Notes under the pieces: model-generated
The model's input: the letters and a program-made list of their open reading frames with translations, nothing else
Database searches by the model: none
What the model was told of the DNA's origin: nothing
Shown here: one piece after another, positions 1 through 6,256 of the stretch
How positions within the stretch are numbered: the stretch's first letter is position 1
How the letters are laid out: each line of letters opens with the position of its first letter
Position numbers and translations under genes: made by a program
DNA from: Candidatus Levyibacteriota bacterium
GTDB taxonomy: Bacteria > Patescibacteriota > Microgenomatia > Levybacterales > UBA12049
DNA length: 8,647 nt
Assembly (NCBI GenBank): GCA_003173995.1
Contig: PRDT01000058.1
Coordinates: 1 to 8,647, forward strand
Reading direction: 5' to 3'

Positions 1-1381
1 CGGTAACAGCAGTATCTACAGAACCAGTCGTTGGAGGCATACCTCCAAGAGCAATTGGCATCGTGGGCAAATCAGCTTGCATACTCAGAAGGCCTTGTCT
101 TGCAGCTTTTTTGCGACTAACATTTCTTTCTGAAGAGACCCTAACGTACCCTAATTCACTAGGAGCAATCGCCTTTGTGGCAGCCTCTGTAACTTTATAT
201 CCACCTTTTCTTTTTCTTTCTTTTACTTTCATTCCCAGTAATTCTTCAAGGAGTGGGCTCCTATGGTTGGATCTGAGTGCTCGACCATCTGGACCTAAAG
301 TAATAAGATCTCGAATTTGTTGATGCCGCGCATCACTATGCATAAGAAGATACTCACGTGCACGAGAAGCCAAAGCAAGTTCTGTTGCTCTTACACCCAT
401 CTGCATAAGTACAGGAGCACGTTCTCCCCCTATATGGTTTACGGCCAGTCGTATTGGTTTCCTCTTAGGAGGTTCTCCTGGTTGAAAATCGACAACTTCC
501 TTTAATTCTAAGTGAGGAACGACAACAAGTCCTTGTCCAGCAGTCTTTGGATTTCCTACTACATACCTGAGAATCCTTCCTCCTGCCATTTCTTCCCTGT
601 GGACAGGAGCGAGTTCTGTTACCTCTAATTCTTTATTTGGAGTCACATGAGCAAGTGCATCAATTCCAAATGCAAATTGATACGCCTTTGGATCTGCAGT
701 AAGACGTTCTCTTAAGATAAGACTCATTTGGGCTTCATCTGGCTCACCAAGTTGAAAAATATTTTCTCCAACAAGTACGGGATCTTCATGCCATGCTTCG
801 ACAGCTTTAATACGAGGGGATGTACGACGCTTATCATCTGTCTCTGCATCATGCATTTCTGCATATGTTCGGCTGTCTCCATCTGGAACAAATATATCAT
901 CAAAAAAATCTTGCGCATTTCCCGTTGGCTCAGCAGGAATTGTCCCTCTTGTATACCCTTGCCGTATCTCAACGTTCTCGCCATCTGGTGAGACAGCAAG
1001 TAAGACACGAAATCCTACTCCGCGTGCATCTCCCATTGCTGTTAATTCTCGACACAGACGAAGTCTTTCATCTCTCGAACCAAGCATATGTTTTACATAT
1101 GGACCTGGCCATCCATTTTTTGCATCGACTTCAAAGGACGTGTCATCAACAAGTGTTGGACCACCGTTGGCCCAGTATGCTTCAATTGCTTTTATTCGCA
1201 CAATTTCTTCAGCAGAAGCACCTTGTCTCTCCTCAACACTTCGACCTTCAACAACATCAATTCCTTCTGCCCGATATTCACGGATTTTGAGTTTATTTGT
1301 GGATGCGAGAGGAATTTGGCCTACAGGCCTTCTAGAATCAACAACCTGACCGACAATGCGTGGTCGTTCGGCAATAAGCAT
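1..1381 (-). CDS. ITPase/HAM1-type nucleotide pyrophosphatase domain fused to an unknown C-terminal region (partial)
   Basis: An uninterrupted minus-strand frame runs from the ATG at 1381 off the left edge, giving 460 visible residues. Residues about 23-200 match the HAM1/RdgB/ITPA family, which hydrolyses ITP, dITP and XTP to monophosphates: ASTNKLKIREY (26-36) is the phosphate-binding T-x-N-x-x-K segment, LVDDTSFEVD (77-86) carries the acidic metal/catalytic pair, WPGPYVK follows at 91-97, and DIFVPDG (162-168) with TYAEM (172-176) mark the C-terminal half. The domain looks closer to the eukaryotic ITPA style (DDT..., PGPY) than to E. coli RdgB. The usual SHR motif reads SPR (188-190), so a base-contacting His is absent. 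Residues about 205-460 match nothing I recognise; 386-392 is a basic stretch (KERKRK). Normal family members are about 190-200 residues, so this is a fusion at least twice that size. The ITPase assignment is fairly sure; activity and the role of the extension are not. There is no Shine-Dalgarno sequence before the ATG. Confidence 0.82.
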   Translation of the reverse strand, partial: MLIAERPRIVGQVVDSRRPVGQIPLASTNKLKIREYRAEGIDVVEGRSVEERQGASAEEIVRIKAIEAYWANGGPTLVDDTSFEVDAKNGWPGPYVKHMLGSRDERLRLCRELTAMGDARGVGFRVLLAVSPDGENVEIRQGYTRGTIPAEPTGNAQDFFDDIFVPDGDSRTYAEMHDAETDDKRRTSPRIKAVEAWHEDPVLVGENIFQLGEPDEAQMSLILRERLTADPKAYQFAFGIDALAHVTPNKELEVTELAPVHREEMAGGRILRYVVGNPKTAGQGLVVVPHLELKEVVDFQPGEPPKRKPIRLAVNHIGGERAPVLMQMGVRATELALASRAREYLLMHSDARHQQIRDLITLGPDGRALRSNHRSPLLEELLGMKVKERKRKGGYKVTEAATKAIAPSELGYVRVSSERNVSRKKAARQGLLSMQADLPTMPIALGGMPPTTGSVDTAVT

Positions 1382-1398
1382 AAAGCAAGGCAGGAACC

Positions 1399-1431
1399 AT
1401 TGTATTGTACCTAAGTCAATAAAAAAGTAAA
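1399..1431 (-). promoter_or_regulatory. Probable sigma70-type promoter for the ITPase-fusion gene
   Basis: On the minus strand, TTTACT (1426-1431) is followed after 16 bases by TACAAT (1404-1409). A second, overlapping TACAAT lies at 1399-1404. The boxes sit in the 59-base gap downstream of guaA. The ATG at 1381 is 17 bases past the second -10 box, further than at the other genes here. An in-frame CTG lies exactly 5 bases after that box, so the start is uncertain. No ribosome binding site is visible. Confidence 0.5.
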
Positions 1432-1440
1432 GAGATCAAA

Positions 1441-2958
1441 CTATTCCCATTCCATTGTAGCAGGAGGCTTGGTCGTAATATCGTATACAACTCGAGATAC
1501 ACCAGGTACTTCATTCACAATTCGTTTGGAAATTTTTTCTAATATTTCATACGGAAGATGAACCCATTCAGCACTCATTCTGTCCTTGGTATTGACGATA
1601 CGAATAGCAACAACCTCCCCATAAAACCTCCCGTCTCCTTTTACTGCAGTACTATTTATGTTGGTCATAATGGACCAACTTTGAAAAATTTTGTCAAACC
1701 AATTTGCTTTTCGAAGTTCTTCAACTACTATCATGTCTGCTTGGACTTGTTTGGCAAGACGTTCTTTTGTTATCTCACCAATAATTCTCACAGCATGACC
1801 AGGGCCAGGAAATGGTTGCTGGAACACAATATCTTTGGGAAGCTTCATTTTCGTACCAATTTCTCGCACCTGATCTGTATAAAAATAACGGAGTGGCTCA
1901 AGAAGTTTTAATTTCATTTCCTTGGGCAAGCCTCCAACATTATGATGAGATTTAATATGAGCAGATCTTTTACTGCCTTGAGAGTGAATAAAATCAGCGT
2001 ATGTTGTGCCTTGAAGTAGGTACTTTACGTCTTTATGCTTTTTCATCTCCCTTTCAAAAAGTTCTATATACAACTTTCCTATGGTTTTTCTTTTTTCCTC
2101 TGGCTCTATAACACCTTTCAATCTTTCCAGAAACTCTTTTCGAGCGTTGATAACCTTAACTGGAACTCCTAATACTTTTGGGAAAACAGTTTTGATCCTC
2201 CCTAAAGTCTCTTCTCGCATAAGCCCGCTATCGATATATACGGGAATAAATTGTTTTCCAATTGCCTTTGCAACCAATGCGCCAGCGACAGCAGAATCTG
2301 TCCCACCTGAAAAAGCCCCAATAACTTTTTTCCTTCCGACTTTTTCTTTGATTTCTGTAATCATTATGTCAACAGCAAGTTCTTGGGGTTTGAGAGAAAC
2401 ATTACAAATTCGTGTTGCAAAATTTTTGAGTATTTCCGTACCAAATTCTGAATGATGTGCTTCAGGATGAAATTGTACCCCATACATTTTTGTTTGCTCA
2501 TTCCCAACAGCTGCATATTTCACTGTTTCGGTAGATCCAAGCACTACAAATCCTTTGGGCTGTTTCATCACAGTATCTCCATGAGATTCAATGACTTTTG
2601 ATGTCGTGGGGATGCCATAAAAAAGTGTATGAAAATCTTTTATGGTAAGTTCTGTTGGACCGTACTCTTTATTACTTGGCTTCACTTCCCCCCCTAACAG
2701 TTGAGCCATTAGTTGCCACCCATAACAAATACCAAGAATAGGTAGATTGAGACTAAAAATTTTCTTTGTTATAGTTGGAGCGCCTTTTTCATAAACAGAA
2801 GCAGGTCCTCCTGAAAAAATAATGCCAGCTGGCTTTTCTTTTTGAGCAATTTCGTATGCGTCATCTGGATCAACAAGCGTGGTTGGAACTCCCAAATCTT
2901 TGAGGCGACGACTAATGAGATGTGCGGTTTGCGAACCGAAGTCAACGATAAGCAACAT
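1441..2958 (-). CDS. guaA: GMP synthase (glutamine-hydrolysing)
   Basis: This cytosolic enzyme makes GMP from XMP, ATP and glutamine, the last step of guanine nucleotide synthesis. The single chain of 505 residues is close to the usual bacterial length. The N-terminal class I glutamine amidotransferase domain has GICYG with nucleophile Cys78 and QFHPE with His164. The ATP pyrophosphatase domain has the PP-loop SGGTDS (217-222). The C-terminal dimerisation/XMP-binding domain contains IKSHHNVGGLP (335-345) and QPFPGPG (381-387), and the protein ends in the family signature KPPATMEWE (497-505). All catalytic elements are present, so it should be functional. The two activities are fused as in bacteria, not split as in most archaea. 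The gene begins 21 bases after the 178-residue gene, and its own promoter overlaps that gene's last codons. The ATG is 5 bases past the -10 box, without a Shine-Dalgarno sequence, so a leaderless mRNA is likely. Confidence 0.97.
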   Translation of the reverse strand: MLLIVDFGSQTAHLISRRLKDLGVPTTLVDPDDAYEIAQKEKPAGIIFSGGPASVYEKGAPTITKKIFSLNLPILGICYGWQLMAQLLGGEVKPSNKEYGPTELTIKDFHTLFYGIPTTSKVIESHGDTVMKQPKGFVVLGSTETVKYAAVGNEQTKMYGVQFHPEAHHSEFGTEILKNFATRICNVSLKPQELAVDIMITEIKEKVGRKKVIGAFSGGTDSAVAGALVAKAIGKQFIPVYIDSGLMREETLGRIKTVFPKVLGVPVKVINARKEFLERLKGVIEPEEKRKTIGKLYIELFEREMKKHKDVKYLLQGTTYADFIHSQGSKRSAHIKSHHNVGGLPKEMKLKLLEPLRYFYTDQVREIGTKMKLPKDIVFQQPFPGPGHAVRIIGEITKERLAKQVQADMIVVEELRKANWFDKIFQSWSIMTNINSTAVKGDGRFYGEVVAIRIVNTKDRMSAEWVHLPYEILEKISKRIVNEVPGVSRVVYDITTKPPATMEWE

Positions 2959-2963
2959 AATTA

Positions 2964-2992
2964 ATTATATCAGAGAAAGTTATCCTTGACTA
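2964..2992 (-). promoter_or_regulatory. guaA promoter, likely giving a leaderless transcript
   Basis: The minus strand reads TAGTCA (2987-2992), a 17-base spacer, and a perfect TATAAT (2964-2969) preceded by TGA, an extended -10 element. Only five bases (TAATT) separate the -10 box from the guaA ATG, so transcription would start at or next to the ATG. The -35 box lies inside the final codons of the upstream 178-residue gene. Confidence 0.72.
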
Positions 2993-3516
2993 GAGGCTTG
3001 TGATGGATAGGACCGAATAACAATACGCTGAATTCTGCCCAGAGATATTGGCCTTGCTGGTACAACACTTGGAACAGCAGCAAACATGCTGGTAGTTGGT
3101 CCTATTTCAGCAAGTGGAGTCATAGGCAAGGTAGACACAACCTGTAACGTCACATCATTTTGCGCTTGCAGAAGAGGGCCTGCCATATCAACCACTGATA
3201 AGGAAAGTGGTTTGATAGCGCCTCTTTCAGTAAGATAAACAAATGTCCCTTCTTCATCTAAGCTGCATCCGGATAAATCGCCAGTAAGTGTTACTATTCT
3301 TTTCCCAGTAAGTCCTGGAATAAATCGTGGGTCAAATAATTGACCTAATGTATATGCTTCTCCTCCAGAAGTACTCACCTCTGCTTCATGAGCGGTTTCT
3401 CCTGAGACAAATCGTAATCTCCACCATTCAAATCTTCCAGGAATTTGAACATCAGAAAATACAACTTTTCCACGAGGAGGTATAACTCCAGGTTGATCTT
3501 CAGCTTCTTTAGGCAT
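2980..3516 (-). CDS. Protein of unknown function, 178 residues, arginine-rich
   Basis: I do not recognise this protein. It has no signal peptide, no transmembrane segment and no known motif. The N-terminus is Pro/Glu-rich (residues 1-15), then come short alternating hydrophobic stretches that suggest a mainly beta fold, with a Trp pair (EWWRLRF, about 30-36). The C-terminal 45 residues are rich in Pro, Val, Ser and Thr and end in a basic IQRIVIRS-like strand. By hand count it has about 11 Arg and 4 Lys, unlike its lysine-rich enzyme neighbours. Parts resemble the 190-residue protein at 4610-5182: VYL, then an E-x-GA, then VDM-x-G, in the same order. It is divergent from the deaminase gene and upstream of guaA, each with its own promoter. 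The ATG lies 7 bases after a consensus -10 box, which supports this start. It is probably a real gene, given its length and strong promoter. Confidence 0.75.
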   Translation of the reverse strand: MPKEAEDQPGVIPPRGKVVFSDVQIPGRFEWWRLRFVSGETAHEAEVSTSGGEAYTLGQLFDPRFIPGLTGKRIVTLTGDLSGCSLDEEGTFVYLTERGAIKPLSLSVVDMAGPLLQAQNDVTLQVVSTLPMTPLAEIGPTTSMFAAVPSVVPARPISLGRIQRIVIRSYPSQASSQG

Positions 3517-3523
3517 GAGCGTG

Positions 3524-3552
3524 ATTATAATAATTTAGGAATTTTTTGTCAA
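3524..3552 (-). promoter_or_regulatory. Perfect-consensus sigma70 promoter for the 178-residue gene
   Basis: On the minus strand TTGACA (3547-3552) is followed after exactly 17 bases by TATAAT (3524-3529). All twelve positions match the bacterial housekeeping consensus, which also argues against an archaeal origin. Seven bases separate the -10 box from the ATG, so the transcript should start at or within a base or two of the start codon. Confidence 0.85.
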
Positions 3553-3556
3553 AATA

Positions 3557-3585
3557 TTGCAAGATGAAGGCGATCCTGATAGAAT
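3557..3585 (+). promoter_or_regulatory. Promoter of the adenosine deaminase-like gene, divergent
   Basis: TTGCAA (3557-3562), a 17-base spacer and TAGAAT (3580-3585), preceded by TGA as an extended -10 element. The ATG follows after five bases (AGATT), the same spacing as at guaA, and there is no Shine-Dalgarno sequence. Its -35 box is four bases from the -35 box of the divergent promoter. Confidence 0.7.
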
Positions 3586-3590
3586 AGATT

Positions 3591-4619
3591 ATGGACCTCA
3601 CAAATTTTCAAAAATATCCTCCCTTTCGTCTTGCAGAATTACACGCTCACATCGCTCCAGCTATTAGCCCATCAATTTATTGGCAAATAGCACACGATCA
3701 AGGCTTTAAATTACCAAAAAAAGACTATCACGAATTTATTGAATATGTCACGCTTTCTGAGAAAAGGAAAATGGCTCTGAATGATTACTTCGGTAAAATT
3801 TATGATCCTCTTTTACATAAGCTCAGCTCTGGCACATTTGCTCAAGAAAAAGCATTCTATGAGACTGCAAGTGGCGCTTATCGCAACCATATTGATCTGA
3901 TTGAAATTAGAGTCAATATTATGAAGTCCAATAATAATGGCCAGCAGGATTTGGATCACATTATTATGGCCGAGCTTCGTGGTATGGAAAGAGCACTCCT
4001 TGAATATCCCAAGCTCTCGGCTGGCATTATTTTCTGTCTTGCCAGAGAATTTAGTGTTGAGAAAAATGCAATTATGGTTGACAAGGCTATCAAATATCAC
4101 AAAAGAGGTATTGTTGGTATTGATTTCGCTGGACCTGCAACTTCCTCTTTCCACTACAAAGATTACAAGGCAATTATTGCAAAGGCAAAAAAACATGGTC
4201 TCAAAATCACCGCACACGCAGGTGAAGTGAAAGAAGCAGATGATATTTGGGAAGCATTAGAGTTTATTAAGCCGCAGAGAATTGGACATGGCATCAGAGC
4301 AGCGTATGATAAGAAGCTGATGAAAGAATTGGTCAGGCAAGAGACTGTTCTTGAAATTTGCCCAATGAGTAATTTGATGACAAAAGCTGTTGAGAATAAA
4401 GAAGAAATGAAATGGATACTCCAAACATTTGTTGAAAATAAAGTGAAATTTACTATTAATACCGACTGGCCAGAGATGATAGAAGGAGCCCATTTGTGGA
4501 GACAATTTGCAATGCTTTTGGAAGAAAATATGTTAACAATGGAACAATTACAACAATGTAATAAGACTGCTTTTGCTGCTGCATTTGCTAAAAAAGGTGG
4601 ACTAGAAGCCTATCTTTGA
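3591..4619 (+). CDS. Adenosine deaminase family metal-dependent hydrolase
   Basis: Members of this family hydrolytically remove an amino group from adenosine, adenine or related compounds at a zinc centre in a TIM barrel. The 342 residues match the usual length. Metal and catalytic residues are all visible: ELHAH (His18, His20), TAHAGE (His209 and catalytic Glu212), RIGHG (His233) and INTD (Asp292). GIDFAG (176-181) and LEICPMSN (254-261) are also family-typical. Two substrate contacts differ from mouse ADA: the Asp two residues after HxH (Asp19, 5'-hydroxyl) is Ala22, and the second Asp of the usual TDDP (Asp296, purine N7) is Trp293. An amidohydrolase is certain, but adenosine as substrate is not, so I give no gene symbol. 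The start follows a clear promoter by five bases. Its last 10 bases overlap the convergent 190-residue gene, and its C-terminus is repeated at 5228-5272. It is the only plus-strand gene in the window. Confidence 0.9.
   Translation: MDLTNFQKYPPFRLAELHAHIAPAISPSIYWQIAHDQGFKLPKKDYHEFIEYVTLSEKRKMALNDYFGKIYDPLLHKLSSGTFAQEKAFYETASGAYRNHIDLIEIRVNIMKSNNNGQQDLDHIIMAELRGMERALLEYPKLSAGIIFCLAREFSVEKNAIMVDKAIKYHKRGIVGIDFAGPATSSFHYKDYKAIIAKAKKHGLKITAHAGEVKEADDIWEALEFIKPQRIGHGIRAAYDKKLMKELVRQETVLEICPMSNLMTKAVENKEEMKWILQTFVENKVKFTINTDWPEMIEGAHLWRQFAMLLEENMLTMEQLQQCNKTAFAAAFAKKGGLEAYL
4572..4616 (+). repeat. Deaminase C-terminal segment, left copy of a diverged direct repeat
   Basis: These 45 bases encode the last 15 residues of the intact deaminase (FAAAFAKKGGLEAYL). 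They align without gaps to 5228-5272, 656 bases downstream. By hand count 32 of 45 bases and 9 of 15 codon translations are identical, and many differences are silent third positions, so the copies diverged under protein-level constraint. Confidence 0.6.
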
Positions 4620-5182
4620 GGAACCTCTGGCCTTATAAAACCAGGATAGGCTCTATAACGAGCAATGAGTTCCGAAACCCCTGGTAACATTGGTACTGCC
4701 GCAGCATCACTCATTTGATGAGAAGGAAGTTCGGTTGGAGGGTGTTGTAGAAGCACGCCTACTACTTTTCCTAAATGAATACTTGTTCTCATCAACTCTT
4801 CAATAGGCAGTGCTACGCTATTGCTTGATAATTCAATTCTTTGATCTCTTTGCAACAAATGTGCACCGGTCGTAATACGTCTTCCTTGCATATCTATAGC
4901 ATCCACGTTAACCCTTCCATTTTCTCCTTGCACCAAACGCGCTGCACCTTCTTCGCCAAGAAGGTAGATAACCGATTTTGTCCCTACAGCAAGTAAAGTA
5001 TCAAGAGAGATTACTGGTAATCTATCTGCCTCTGTTTTGGCAGTATATTGACTTTCTGTGACCCAAAAAACTTGCCTTGTTCTTTCCGGTTGATATTCTG
5101 CTTGAGAAGCAGTTATAGAACATCGTTTAATAAACGATAACCATTCTGCCTGTATGCGAAGCGCTTCCCTCTCATCACCCAT
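4610..5182 (-). CDS. Protein of unknown function, 190 residues, arginine-rich
   Basis: I do not recognise this protein. It looks soluble: no signal peptide and no membrane segment. The N-terminal 25 residues are probably helical (EREALRIQAEWLSFIKR). The middle is likely beta-rich (SVIYLLGEEGAARLV, about 69-83; VDAIDMQG, about 92-99), and the C-terminal 40 residues contain HPPTELPSH and a short helix (ELIARYRAY). It has about 17 Arg and 4 Lys by hand count. Several blocks occur in the same order as in the 178-residue protein at 2980-3516, suggesting distant paralogy. Its TAG stop overlaps the deaminase's end by ten bases, and the gene with its promoter is bracketed by the two copies of the deaminase tail, so it may have arrived or moved as a unit. 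The ATG is ten bases after a good -10 box, and no Shine-Dalgarno sequence is present. Confidence 0.75.
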   Translation of the reverse strand: MGDEREALRIQAEWLSFIKRCSITASQAEYQPERTRQVFWVTESQYTAKTEADRLPVISLDTLLAVGTKSVIYLLGEEGAARLVQGENGRVNVDAIDMQGRRITTGAHLLQRDQRIELSSNSVALPIEELMRTSIHLGKVVGVLLQHPPTELPSHQMSDAAAVPMLPGVSELIARYRAYPGFIRPEVPQR

Positions 5183-5192
5183 AATGGCCCGT

Positions 5193-5221
5193 AGTATAGA
5201 TCACCTGATCCTTGAAGTCAA
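5193..5221 (-). promoter_or_regulatory. Sigma70 promoter of the 190-residue gene
   Basis: The minus strand shows TTGACT (5216-5221), 17 bases, then TATACT (5193-5198): 5/6 matches in each box with ideal spacing. Ten bases lie between the -10 box and the ATG, so the leader would be only about three bases. The -35 box abuts the deaminase-tail remnant that starts near 5225. Confidence 0.75.
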
Positions 5222-5224
5222 ATA

Positions 5225-5272
5225 GTCTTGGCAGCTGGAATTGCTAAAAAAGGCGATATTGAGGCTCATCTC
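5225..5272 (+). pseudogene. Remnant of a second deaminase 3' end (right copy of the direct repeat)
   Basis: Reading the plus strand from 5225 gives a short peptide, VLAAGIAKKGDIEAHL, that matches the C-terminus of the intact deaminase (FAAAFAKKGGLEAYL). A stop lies in frame at 5213-5215, no deaminase body precedes the segment, and the terminal stop codon is lost (TCA instead of TGA at 5273-5275). The stop of the convergent 314-residue gene (5266-5268) falls at exactly the position, relative to this tail, where the 190-residue gene stops over the intact copy (4610-4612). The best reading is the leftover end of a former deaminase gene or of a duplicated junction. The segment is short, so chance or local convergence is not excluded. 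Confidence 0.5.
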
Positions 5273-6210
5273 TCAAGAGTTTCTACTACTTCATACATTG
5301 ATGCTCTTTGTAATGCTTCACTCACCTCTTCTATTGTTATCTCTGACAACGGCTCTACTGGCAGAAGCGTCCATTCAAAATCTCGTCTTACACCTCTCCC
5401 ATTTCGCGCCGGTATTTCACCTGGTTGTATTATTTTAATCCCTGACAGTTGAAATTGATCTGCTAAAGCTGCAAAACGCTCATGATCAGCAATAGCTCTA
5501 TCTCTGGCATAGTCAGCAATAACAAGTTGTCTGTGTGATGTTCTATACACATCTTCTCTGCGGAATGCCAAACCAATCAATGCTTTTGTTGCATCTCTTA
5601 CACTATCTTGACTCAGACTTTCCATATATTCAGCTGTTCCTCTACCATTCTCTCCCCAATACGCATCATCTGTTACTTCTCGGTAGTATGATTGTGCTTC
5701 ATCAAGGGCCTGCTGGCCCATCTGTACTATGCGAGCTGCATCTTGTGCCATTTGATCACCCGAAACAGTCATAGTTCGATGTCTGTCAGCTGCGTAGGCA
5801 AGAAGACCTCGCTCATGTACCATAGCAAGAGGAGTAGCATATCCCTGTGCTGCAGTAGATATACCTTGTCGTACTGCAATATCGGGAGCATTTGCCTCTG
5901 TAGTAGGTGAGATAGCTGTCGTTTCTAGCCCAATAACATTCAGAGTGGCATCTAATGCAACCGTTACCAAACCGACTCGACCATCTTCCAAAGCTGGAGT
6001 CAACACATTCACCAGCGTCATAACATCACCGTATGGATTAGTGAATGAAAATACGCCTTGGAGAGTTGCGTTTTCCGGATCTCTCATGGCAAGGGTTGAA
6101 AGTGATTGTTCGGGAAGACCAGCAAAGCCAACAAAACTTTCACGCATGCGCATAGGATCTCGTCCATGAACACGAATAAACACTTCACCTGGGGCAAAAA
6201 TATCTCTCAT
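5266..6210 (-). CDS. Protein of unknown function, 314 residues, almost lysine-free
   Basis: I do not recognise this protein. Residues 1-105 look beta-rich, with alternating hydrophobic strands (GEVFIRVHGRD; GVFSFTNPYGDVMTLVNVL; GRVGLVTVALD). Residues 105-135 are a Thr/Ala/Pro-containing linker. Residues about 150-250 are strongly helical and charged (QMAQDAARIVQMGQQALDEA; YARDRAIADHERFAALADQF). The last 60 residues return to mixed structure with FEWTLLPVEPLSEITIEEV. There is no signal peptide and no membrane helix. A hand count gives 28 Arg and only 2 Lys, extreme next to guaB and the deaminase. It converges on the deaminase-tail remnant and starts 46 bases after guaB, with its own promoter. 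The ATG is 8 bases after a TATAAT box and lacks a Shine-Dalgarno sequence. Length, promoter and uninterrupted frame make it a real gene. Confidence 0.78.
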   Translation of the reverse strand: MRDIFAPGEVFIRVHGRDPMRMRESFVGFAGLPEQSLSTLAMRDPENATLQGVFSFTNPYGDVMTLVNVLTPALEDGRVGLVTVALDATLNVIGLETTAISPTTEANAPDIAVRQGISTAAQGYATPLAMVHERGLLAYAADRHRTMTVSGDQMAQDAARIVQMGQQALDEAQSYYREVTDDAYWGENGRGTAEYMESLSQDSVRDATKALIGLAFRREDVYRTSHRQLVIADYARDRAIADHERFAALADQFQLSGIKIIQPGEIPARNGRGVRRDFEWTLLPVEPLSEITIEEVSEALQRASMYEVVETLER

Positions 6211-6218
6211 GAGATAAG

Positions 6219-6247
6219 ATTATATACTATGAGATGCTCAAGATCAA
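6219..6247 (-). promoter_or_regulatory. Sigma70 promoter of the 314-residue gene
   Basis: The minus strand has TTGATC (6242-6247), a 17-base spacer and a perfect TATAAT (6219-6224). Eight bases separate it from the ATG at 6210. A 7-base direct repeat (ATCTCAT on the minus strand, at 6209-6215 and 6229-6235) flanks the -10 box with 20-base periodicity. Confidence 0.72.
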
Positions 6248-6256
6248 GCTATAGGT

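Noticed and set aside
724..1008. A 94-codon minus-strand reading frame inside the ITPase-fusion gene
   Set aside because: It is in another frame of the same strand. The continuous frame from 1381 to the left edge has clear ITPase motifs and explains the region.
820..1290. A 156-codon plus-strand reading frame rich in His, Leu and Gln
   Set aside because: It lies antisense to the ITPase-fusion gene. Its composition is what antisense reading of that gene gives, and it has no promoter, ribosome site or family motif.
1411..1440. T-run on the minus strand after guaA as an intrinsic terminator
   Set aside because: There is a run of six T but no GC-rich hairpin before it. The same bases are better explained as part of the next promoter.
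1558..2455. Two plus-strand frames of over 115 codons opposite guaA
   Set aside because: They are antisense shadows of a fully conserved guaA with no recognisable domains.
4620..4660. Hairpin CTGG...CCAG after the deaminase stop as a terminator
   Set aside because: The stem is only four base pairs with no following T-run, and it lies within the coding region of the convergent gene.
5228..5452. A TTG-started plus-strand frame of 74 codons
   Set aside because: Only its first 15 codons are meaningful, as a remnant of the deaminase end. The rest is antisense to the 314-residue gene, so it is not annotated as a gene.
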